From the NCBI RefSeq assembly GCF_024158745.1, contig NZ_JAMZAW010000026.1, positions 39,748 through 103,747 on the forward strand: DNA of 64,000 nucleotides, given 5' to 3'. The notes under the pieces are model-generated. The model was not told where the DNA came from and did not search any database. It saw only the letters and a program-made list of their open reading frames with translations. Source of the stretch: Paenibacillus tyrphae. Lineage in GTDB: Bacteria > Bacillota > Bacilli > Paenibacillales > NBRC-103111. Position 1 is the first letter of the stretch; every line of letters starts with the position of its first letter. The translations under genes and the position numbers were made by a program. Shown here piece after piece: positions 35,987 through 43,341 of this stretch.

Positions 35987-36838
35987 ATGATAAAAGAAAT
36001 TTGTGCCATGCTGTTAGTCTGCTTGGCAACTTGGCATCAAGCGGCGAAAGCTACGTTTTATGAAGAAATGAAAGAGTCACCCCCGAAGGTGGAGCAGCAG
36101 GTACGGACACATGTGGTTTCAAATGACGAGATTGCAAAAAAATTGTTACAAGAATATAAAGAACTTGTTCATGAATTGGAAACGAGCGCGGACAGTAAGG
36201 ATAATCAGTTGAAATTGATCATGGCGGCAGATAAAGCGAATGGAATATTAAATGTTTACGATGATTACCTGAAAGATTCGGATGTAGATTGGGTGATCGA
36301 AAACCAGAAAAAGCTGGAAGGCAAATTGCCTTCGGAATCCCCTGTTTATTTCGGCTATTCAACCAGCGGCATTCATGTTATGGCAATCCGCTCAAGCGAA
36401 TCGGGAAATCAAAAATATGCTCGCTTAATAAACGATGTCAGAAACGATAGCAATGAAGCTGCTCTTTTGAACACCTTGTTGGAGGAATACAATACAGCCG
36501 GATTCGACGTTTTTGTAGAAGACCTTACGGGAAGTGGAGAGGACCCGACAATTACGATTCAAAGTGTAAAAATGGAAGACGGATCCATAAAAAAAGTAGC
36601 TGCCCCTATGACATCCTTCAGCGATGGATTGAAAGCCTTTTTTATGGAAAACAGCAGGGTGGTTGAAGGTAAAATAAAGGACAAAACATGGAAGATGTTT
36701 TTGTTCGATAAACATGATCCTATGGAACAAATTATATTTGCTCATGACAATCACTATACTTTCCTGGAAAATAACAACCTTGAACTCATTGAACTAAATG
36801 AACGGTCCCGCGGATCAAATGAGCAATCGGATTATTAG
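35987..36838 (+). CDS. Secreted protein of unknown family, candidate immunity to VgrG1b
   Basis: 283 residues with an N-terminal signal peptide (MLLVCLATWHQAAKA) and no lipobox, so it is probably exported. The mature part is mixed alpha/beta without a known domain. AAGGAG precedes the start. It follows the M15-like spike directly and is AT-rich like that toxin domain, which makes it the first candidate for matching immunity. Confidence 0.6.
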   Translation: MIKEICAMLLVCLATWHQAAKATFYEEMKESPPKVEQQVRTHVVSNDEIAKKLLQEYKELVHELETSADSKDNQLKLIMAADKANGILNVYDDYLKDSDVDWVIENQKKLEGKLPSESPVYFGYSTSGIHVMAIRSSESGNQKYARLINDVRNDSNEAALLNTLLEEYNTAGFDVFVEDLTGSGEDPTITIQSVKMEDGSIKKVAAPMTSFSDGLKAFFMENSRVVEGKIKDKTWKMFLFDKHDPMEQIIFAHDNHYTFLENNNLELIELNERSRGSNEQSDY

Positions 36839-36859
36839 AGTGAAAAATAGAGGTGTTTC

Positions 36860-37219
36860 GTGTTGCATAAATTAATCTTTCTCATCGTTCTGCTTTTGTG
36901 ATGACTTAGACACTAAGGATAAATTGACCGCTTACCTTGAAGAGGTTTTTACAAAAGAGATTACTGCCGATTTTATCAAAACGTCTGATTTCAAAATGAT
37001 CAATAATAAATTGTCTTATCCATCGTTAGGATGGGGCTCTTAAGCGATTGGGAAAGAGCAACGGTTAAATTAAAAGCGGATGAAGCTAACGGTAAAACTT
37101 TTGAGTTTACCGTACCAAGTGTAGAGGAGAGCATGGACGATGAAACGGTCATTATTGAATATAAATATGTTCCCAAAAAAGGCTGGAGAGTTGCATCAAA
37201 ACCCGGAACATTAAAGTGA
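36860..37219 (+). pseudogene. Broken lipoprotein gene related to the one at 45591
   Basis: A GTG start, ribosome site and signal-peptide codons (LHKLIFLIVLLL) run into a stop at about 36899. In another frame the sequence continues FCDDLDTKDKL ... YLEEVFTKEI, aligning with FICDELNSKEKI ... YLEEVFTSPI of the 45591 protein. That frame stops at 37038 after GWGS, and a further frameshift restores homology (LSDWERATVK ... KGWRV, aligned with YDWSSIKVS ... SGWRV). So about 100 codons were deleted after the signal peptide and the remainder is frameshifted. Confidence 0.75.
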
Positions 37220-37263
37220 TTTGTATATGGGGAAATGTTCCTTGGGGGAGGAAGCCATCAATC

Positions 37264-38340
37264 TTGTTAAAAAGATACTTAGCTTTTTGTATATGTTTTT
37301 TGCTTATGGTAACCGGATGCTCGCAGCCTGAGCACTTATCAAGTAAAGAGAGGTCCCGGGGCGAGAGTGTTGCAGTTGCTCTCAAGGGGACGACAAAGGA
37401 GCCGGCTCCAAATACTGCTCCCAAAGAAACGCTAGAACCATTAGACCTGGGCTGGTTACTATTAGCTGAGAACAAGGATACGTTATATGATGGCGGATAC
37501 CAATTAATGAACCTAAAATATCCGGAAAATTCAAAAGTTACGACCATAGATTTTCAAGCGATCATGAATGACCTAATCCAAAGAAAAATAATCGCAGTAG
37601 ATTGTGAAAATACTTATTTGGAGCATTTTACAGAGGATGGGCGTAAAGCTTTCTTCATTTCAGATAAATCATCTACAGAAAAGACAATTGAAGGATACGA
37701 CTTTATTGATCAAAAAGTTTTTATTACAGGCACATTTACCAGTGATGCCGGGAATTTGGACAACTATATCGCCTTATTCACCCCAGATCACACTCAGTAC
37801 GTTGCTAATTCTCAAGAGGGTCTAGCCTTATATGACCTTGAAAAGCAGAAGAAGATAAGGTTACTTTTCCCTAATGAAAAGGAGGGCGGGATCGAACGGC
37901 GTTTGTATGCTTTTTCCAAAGATAATCAAAAAATTTTGGTCTCGGAATCTAACGATTACGTCATTTATGATGTGACAAACAGTAAGGAACGATATCGAAA
38001 TCCGAGTTTGGCCAAAGCCATGATAAAGCTGGGTCAAGGAACAACAGAACTCGCTATGCAGTATGACGAACAGGGCAAAGCGAACTTCTATTTGGTCAAG
38101 GACGATGATGCTCGGCAGCTTGATTTTCCGGTTGAAACGAACGATGCTGTTCTGGCACCCGACAAAAAAACAGTCATTTACAAGCTTCGGACCTCAAAAG
38201 ACTTTAATTTGAGGAATTTAACAACGGGGGAAGATCGGACTCTTCGTAATATGTCCTCAAATTATGCGATCCGATTCTGGTTCCCTCCGGATGTACTGCC
38301 GCAATCCATTACGCAGCATGCAGTAGAGGAGATAAAATAA
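37264..38340 (+). CDS. Lipoprotein with predicted beta-propeller, immunity candidate
   Basis: 358 residues from TTG 37264, chosen for GGGGGAGGA 11 bases upstream; the frame is open from 37216. Lipobox MVTGC. The mature part resembles the first half of the next protein (LGWLLLAENKD against LSDWLLFRGEND) and has WD40-like beta repeats (PDHTQYVANSQEGLALYDLEK). Paralogous tandem pair in cassette 2; probably surface-exposed. Function unknown. Confidence 0.65.
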   Translation: MLKRYLAFCICFLLMVTGCSQPEHLSSKERSRGESVAVALKGTTKEPAPNTAPKETLEPLDLGWLLLAENKDTLYDGGYQLMNLKYPENSKVTTIDFQAIMNDLIQRKIIAVDCENTYLEHFTEDGRKAFFISDKSSTEKTIEGYDFIDQKVFITGTFTSDAGNLDNYIALFTPDHTQYVANSQEGLALYDLEKQKKIRLLFPNEKEGGIERRLYAFSKDNQKILVSESNDYVIYDVTNSKERYRNPSLAKAMIKLGQGTTELAMQYDEQGKANFYLVKDDDARQLDFPVETNDAVLAPDKKTVIYKLRTSKDFNLRNLTTGEDRTLRNMSSNYAIRFWFPPDVLPQSITQHAVEEIK

Positions 38341-38344
38341 ATAG

Positions 38345-39820
38345 ATGGGTAGGTTCCAAAGAACGAGATTCGTTTTTATTGTTGGATTGGTGTTGCTGCT
38401 GCTTACGGGATGCTCCAATGAACAGAAAAATAGCCAGCAGGAAGGATTAGGGGACAACAATTCTGCCGGCCGTCTTTCTTCTGAACAGAAAAGGGAAACC
38501 GCTCATACCGACAACATTTCATCGGGACAGAAAAAGGGGGCTGAAGATGCTGATGCTCCGCAAGAAAAGCTATCCGACTGGCTTCTATTTCGAGGGGAAA
38601 ATGATAATGAAATGATACTTTACCTAAGAAATGCAGCGGACGAAGATAGCTTTGTGAACATTGATCGTTTTAGAAGTTTTTTTGCGATGGACAGCGACGA
38701 TATGTCCCAGGGTGGTAGATCTGAACTCAGCGGAATTTCTGAAGATGGGAAGAAAATATTGGTGACCCGTTTTTCGCATCAAAGACCGAGCATTCCTGCG
38801 CGGATTTATAACCTAATTACGCGTCAAACCGAGCTAAAATTTGAATTGCCACATAAAGATTATGTGGAGTCTCCCGATTTCACTCAGTACATTTTTGAAG
38901 AAAATGAAGAGATTTATTTAGTACGGGCTAAGGAAAATCAAATGACAAAACTTTCATTAGATGGGCGTTCTCATAACGTTATTTATGGCGGGCATTTTTC
39001 CCCTGACGGCAGCCAATTGTGCTTTAGCGATGATAAGGCCAATCTTGTCCTGTTTGACATCGCGAAGAACAAGATCATCAAGAAGATAAACGTAGGCTCT
39101 AAGGAGGTCCACATTCACCAATGGTTTGCCGAGGACAAACTGATTTATACGGCAGATCGGGATACTACCTACTTGTTGACAATCGAAACAGAGGAGCGAA
39201 AACCGCTTGGTCGATCCATGTTATCTCCAGTCATTTCCCCGGACGGTCAAATGCTCGTCTATGCTGACCAGGATCGAAACGTTTTTCAACTAAACTTGAA
39301 AAACCAACAGAAAACGAAGCTTGATGATGCATTTCAACGGATCGGATTCGAGGTGTATCCAGTACAATGGATTCGCTCTTCAACGCCGTTCATGGAAGTG
39401 AAGAAGAGCATCCCTGTCAAAAGAGTTACTGCTTCTTCCACGCTGCCGGACGAGAATAAAATATCGTACAACGCAAATCAACTGACGGACGGAAAGACAA
39501 AAACGGGCTGGTGCGAAGGCATGAAGGGGGACGGGATAGGAGAAACCGTCACGCTCGAACTCGGAGAGCTTCGGGAAGTATCCGGTATCGATTTCATCAA
39601 TGGGTTGGCGCAATCTCTGCAAACGTTTAAAGCAAATAATAGAATTAAGAGCTTAAAGGCTGAATTCTCAGACGGAAGCTCCGAGATTCTGTACGCATAT
39701 TCGGTGCAAATAGATTTTAGCAAGAAGGTCAAAACATCGTTTATTAAACTCACCGTTCTTGAAGTGGAAAAGGGAGACAAGTATTCGGATACGTGCATGT
39801 CGGAAGTGAAAGTGTTTTGA
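38345..39820 (+). CDS. Lipoprotein: beta-propeller plus NADase-type glycan-binding domain
   Basis: 491 residues; lipobox LLTGC. Residues 75-330 carry WD40-like propeller repeats (SPDGSQLCFSDDKANLVLFD). The last 140 residues (about 355-491) look like the discoidin-type glycan-binding domain found in NADase toxins and many surface proteins: LTDGKTKTGWCEG, VTLELGELREVSGIDF and SFIKLTVLEVEKG. It may sit on wall glycans and mask them from the muramidase cargo encoded next (inference). Confidence 0.68.
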   Translation: MGRFQRTRFVFIVGLVLLLLTGCSNEQKNSQQEGLGDNNSAGRLSSEQKRETAHTDNISSGQKKGAEDADAPQEKLSDWLLFRGENDNEMILYLRNAADEDSFVNIDRFRSFFAMDSDDMSQGGRSELSGISEDGKKILVTRFSHQRPSIPARIYNLITRQTELKFELPHKDYVESPDFTQYIFEENEEIYLVRAKENQMTKLSLDGRSHNVIYGGHFSPDGSQLCFSDDKANLVLFDIAKNKIIKKINVGSKEVHIHQWFAEDKLIYTADRDTTYLLTIETEERKPLGRSMLSPVISPDGQMLVYADQDRNVFQLNLKNQQKTKLDDAFQRIGFEVYPVQWIRSSTPFMEVKKSIPVKRVTASSTLPDENKISYNANQLTDGKTKTGWCEGMKGDGIGETVTLELGELREVSGIDFINGLAQSLQTFKANNRIKSLKAEFSDGSSEILYAYSVQIDFSKKVKTSFIKLTVLEVEKGDKYSDTCMSEVKVF

Positions 39821-39870
39821 TTTCAAGAGCTTAACGAGATGAACCGAAAGTAACGATGAGGGGGATAGCG

Positions 39871-41166
39871 ATGAAATGGAAAGAACCCACTTTCGGCCCG
39901 ACGCCATTGTTGAGATCGCTAATGGCCGCCAATGCCCGAAGAAAAGCGCAGTCCTTTGACCTGGAGGCAGAGCAGAAGCAATTGAAGCTGGTCTATCCGG
40001 AATGGGCTAAGGAATGGCTCAAGAAGTATAAGGAAGCCTGGTACATTGCGGAAGCGAGCGGCGACAAGGAGGGCATGAGAAAGGCAAAGGAGCTGGCTGA
40101 CGGGCTAAGGGACAAGCTGCGGGAAATGGAGAAGATGCCTCCCTGGGCGCAAGAGCAAATGCAAAAGCAGACAGCGTGCTGGATGGAAGCCAACGAAGAC
40201 GGGAACGTGCGTGCGATGAAGGCCGCGGCTGAGGCGGGGAAAGGAATTCGCGAAAAGCTGGAAACGATTGATAGAATCAAGAAAACGTCGCCGCAAGATG
40301 CGGAGCGGTTAAATGATTTGACGGCAAAATGGTATGCCGCGAACGATAAAGGCATGGTGGATGGAAAAGATATGAGTCTTACCCCAGAGCTTGTTGAGGC
40401 TGCAAAAAACAATTACAGCAAGGAAGCTCAGACGATTATGGCGAAATATCCTTTGCCCATGCAAAAACCGGTTGTTCCTCCGATTGCGCCGCCAGCGAAT
40501 GCAGGCGTGAAGCAACCTCCTCAAACCGGAGATCGACAAGCCATCGGATCTATTGCTGAATTCAAAAGAAAGTATGGCGGAATTATTCAAACGAACGCCC
40601 AAGAACTCGGGGTCGACGCGAACGTTCTGGCGGCTGTAATCCTCGTAGAATCAAGCGGCTCCGGCTTTGTGGATGGAAAGTTGAAGATACGTTTCGAAAA
40701 CCATCAATTCGTTGATCGAGCCGGGTATAAGGAGTTGTTCACATGGAGCTCCGAAGCAAGATGGAAAGGGCATAAATTCAGGGAAAGTGTAAAGCATGAA
40801 TGGAAAACGGTGCATACAGGCTCTCAAATGGGTGAATATGCAGCGTTTGAATTTGCCAAAAAATTAAAAGAATCAGCGGCTTATGAAGCGATCAGCATGG
40901 GAATGGGGCAAATTATGGGCTTTAACTATAAGCAGGCAGGTTACCATTCGGCTAGGGAGATGTTTGACGACTTTAACCGAGGTCATGAGCAACAGATCAA
41001 CGGCATGATCCATTTTATGAGAGGATACAATGGCGGAAAATTGCTGAAAGCTTTAAAAAATAACGATCTAAGAAGTGTTGTTACGCAATACAATGGAAGC
41101 GGTCAAGTAGACGCTTATACCGAAAAAATGGAAAATGCAATGGAATCATACCGAAAGGCAGGTTAG
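39871..41166 (+). CDS. Cargo protein: MKWKEPTF leader, helical repeats, N-acetylmuramidase
   Basis: 431 residues. Leader MKWKEPTF and helical repeats (WAKEWLKKYKEAWYIAEASGD; WAQEQMQKQTACWMEANEDGN) match the cargo at 26807 over about 170 residues. After a Pro-rich linker, residues 225-430 are a DUF3380-type N-acetylmuramidase: VNVLAAVILVESSG-like helix with Glu260, KIRFENHQF, and MGMGQIMGFNYKQAG near the end. It would cut the MurNAc-GlcNAc bond. ATG 39871 has GAGGGGG 7 bases upstream. Unlike the other cargos, its hydrolase is not strongly AT-rich at the junction. Confidence 0.83.
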   Translation: MKWKEPTFGPTPLLRSLMAANARRKAQSFDLEAEQKQLKLVYPEWAKEWLKKYKEAWYIAEASGDKEGMRKAKELADGLRDKLREMEKMPPWAQEQMQKQTACWMEANEDGNVRAMKAAAEAGKGIREKLETIDRIKKTSPQDAERLNDLTAKWYAANDKGMVDGKDMSLTPELVEAAKNNYSKEAQTIMAKYPLPMQKPVVPPIAPPANAGVKQPPQTGDRQAIGSIAEFKRKYGGIIQTNAQELGVDANVLAAVILVESSGSGFVDGKLKIRFENHQFVDRAGYKELFTWSSEARWKGHKFRESVKHEWKTVHTGSQMGEYAAFEFAKKLKESAAYEAISMGMGQIMGFNYKQAGYHSAREMFDDFNRGHEQQINGMIHFMRGYNGGKLLKALKNNDLRSVVTQYNGSGQVDAYTEKMENAMESYRKAG

Positions 41167-41172
41167 CCGCTT

Positions 41173-41835
41173 ATGCCAGCCTCAACCCGGAAGACATTGA
41201 AGCTATTGAACAAAGTAATCATATTCTTGGTTCTGCTTTCCGCATGCTTTGGTTGTAGTGCAAGTTCAAGGAGCGATAACGAGGTCCCAGTGCCGCGTTC
41301 GGCAGAAACCCGCATCGAAAATAAGCCTGCCGTTACGGAGCCGGTAACTAGCCTTGATTCGCCTGAAAGCCCTAAGGAAACGGTGAGCAGCCTTGTAGCG
41401 AGAGGGTTACAGGTAATTGAAAACCAGTCCTTTGAGGTTGAACTGAATCATTGGGGAAAAGTAAAGTTTATTTCTGGAAAATATCTAAAGGATGGCGTAT
41501 TGAAAGCATCTTTCCACTTGGCAGATGAACAAGGAAATATAATATATTCATTTCCTGAATTTATCGGAAATGAATGGCCGTCGTTTGAAGGGATTCGTGC
41601 CGTATCTTTCAAAGACGTAAATCAAGACGGTCTTAAGGATGTTATTATCATTGCCGAATATATCACGGGTGCTGGAGAGCAGGGAACCACTCCGTTCCCG
41701 GTCGCCAGCATCTATTTTCAAAAAGCAAAAAGCTTTGAAGCGCTGTCCGATCTGGATGAAAAAATTAATTCAGCCGGGAAAAATGAAACAGTCGAAGAGG
41801 TATTGAACTTTACTCGCGGCTGGAAATTCGAATAG
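41173..41835 (+). CDS. Lipoprotein with FG-GAP-like calcium loop, candidate muramidase immunity
   Basis: 220 residues; lipobox ACFGC. A disordered stretch precedes a small beta domain with VSFKDVNQDGLKDVII, an FG-GAP/VCBS-like Asp-rich loop likely to bind calcium. It starts 6 bases after the muramidase cargo, so co-expression as an immunity protein is likely. The broken gene at 47469 has a similar loop (LEDLNGDGKDEVVV). Confidence 0.68.
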   Translation: MPASTRKTLKLLNKVIIFLVLLSACFGCSASSRSDNEVPVPRSAETRIENKPAVTEPVTSLDSPESPKETVSSLVARGLQVIENQSFEVELNHWGKVKFISGKYLKDGVLKASFHLADEQGNIIYSFPEFIGNEWPSFEGIRAVSFKDVNQDGLKDVIIIAEYITGAGEQGTTPFPVASIYFQKAKSFEALSDLDEKINSAGKNETVEEVLNFTRGWKFE

Positions 41836-41906
41836 GAGATTTACAGTTCGCGTCTTGCACTGGCTGTCCCCCCCGAGATATTACATAAACTAAAGGAGCG
41901 ACGAGC

Positions 41907-43301
41907 ATGGAACCCATCATACGGATGAACCAAACGGCAATCGCGCTAACGAATCCTAAAGTTCGAATAACCCAACGGATTAACGACCATGCCAAGGCTT
42001 ATTTCACCGGAATTGTCAGGGACGATGTAAAAGAACGGTACGTGGAGATGGCGGAATCGTCGACGACGCTGGACATTTCTTATCGTAAGGAAGACGGGAA
42101 GCTTATCGATCTGTTCAAAGGCCGGCTGATGAATATTCGGATAAGAGTCGCGGCGAACGTGTATTATATCGTCGGCGAAGCCGTATCCCATACGTATGCG
42201 ATGGACATGAAGATCAATCGCAGAACGTTCCAGAATCAGAAGCTGACGTATCACAAGCTGGTTGAAAGCCTCTTGGGGAATTATTCCGGAGCCAATTGGA
42301 ACAGCAGTCTGGATCAGACGGCGCTGCAAAAGTTCACGATGCAGTGCGACGAGACGGACTGGGAGTTTTTGAAACGAATGGCGTCCCGTTTTGGCTGGGG
42401 ACTGATTCCGAGTCCGACGGCAGTGAAGCCGCAGTTTTATTTCGGCCTGCCGCACGGCGTGGAAAAGGGCGAGCTCACAAACTTTAACTTTTCGGTCACC
42501 CGCAGGATCGGTTCTGGAGTCGAAAGCGAGAACAGCAACTTATTGTACTACAAAATACACAGCACCGGTAAAAAAGACGTGCTGCTGAACATCGGGGATT
42601 CCGTTACTTATAAAAATCGTCCGCTATACGTTTTCCAGTCGATTGCCGCCATCAGGCACGGGGTGCTCAAGCATGAATATGTGCTGACCACCTCTGACGG
42701 ACTGCAGCAAAAGCGTCTGCGGAACAGCAAGCTCAAAGGGGCATCCGTTCGAGGAAAGGTGATCGGGATCGAGGAAGATCGGATCAAGGTGCATTTTCAT
42801 GAAATCGATAAGGCGAAGCCTGCTGTCGCAGAAACCTGCTCGTTCCCCCACGCCACGTTTTATACCGCAGAAGGCGATACGGGATGGTATTGTATGCCGG
42901 AGCTTGACGACGAAGTGAACATCTATTTTCCTTCGGATAACGAGGAGGAAGCCATCGTTACACATTCGATCCGTATGAAAACAAAAGATGGAGATTTGAT
43001 CAAGAAGCCGGAGGTCAAAATTTTTATGACCAAGCACCGGAAAGCGATCGCCTTCACAAACAATGAAATTTTAATTACCGGCAAAGATGACGAAGTGCTG
43101 ATTCGTTTAATCGACGATCATGGCATTGAAATCCGCAGTAAAAAAGATATTCGGGTCAAAGCGGATGGGAATTTATCCCTGCATGCCGGAAATACGGTGC
43201 AAATATCGGCGCAGAACACGTTAGGCCTGAAATGTAAAACGAGTCTGGTCGAGCTGGACGGCAATGTGAAGCTTCAGGGAGATAAGGTGAAAACGAACTA
43301 G
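41907..43301 (+). CDS. Short VgrG/gpD-like spike protein, second family (VgrG2b)
   Basis: 464 residues, paralogue of the 22175 protein (RTFQNQKLTYHKLV; CDETDWEFLKRMASRF; OB segment SVRGKVIGIEEDRIKVHF; GWYCMPELDDEVNIYFP; MTKHRKAI). No effector domain. AAAGGAG precedes the start. As in cassette 1, it lies directly before a KATTGAQV-leader cargo, so the pair may be dedicated spike and payload. Confidence 0.8.
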   Translation: MEPIIRMNQTAIALTNPKVRITQRINDHAKAYFTGIVRDDVKERYVEMAESSTTLDISYRKEDGKLIDLFKGRLMNIRIRVAANVYYIVGEAVSHTYAMDMKINRRTFQNQKLTYHKLVESLLGNYSGANWNSSLDQTALQKFTMQCDETDWEFLKRMASRFGWGLIPSPTAVKPQFYFGLPHGVEKGELTNFNFSVTRRIGSGVESENSNLLYYKIHSTGKKDVLLNIGDSVTYKNRPLYVFQSIAAIRHGVLKHEYVLTTSDGLQQKRLRNSKLKGASVRGKVIGIEEDRIKVHFHEIDKAKPAVAETCSFPHATFYTAEGDTGWYCMPELDDEVNIYFPSDNEEEAIVTHSIRMKTKDGDLIKKPEVKIFMTKHRKAIAFTNNEILITGKDDEVLIRLIDDHGIEIRSKKDIRVKADGNLSLHAGNTVQISAQNTLGLKCKTSLVELDGNVKLQGDKVKTN

Positions 43302-43341
43302 CGGCAGACCATGCGGATCAGAGAAGCGAGGAGGAAGTCAG

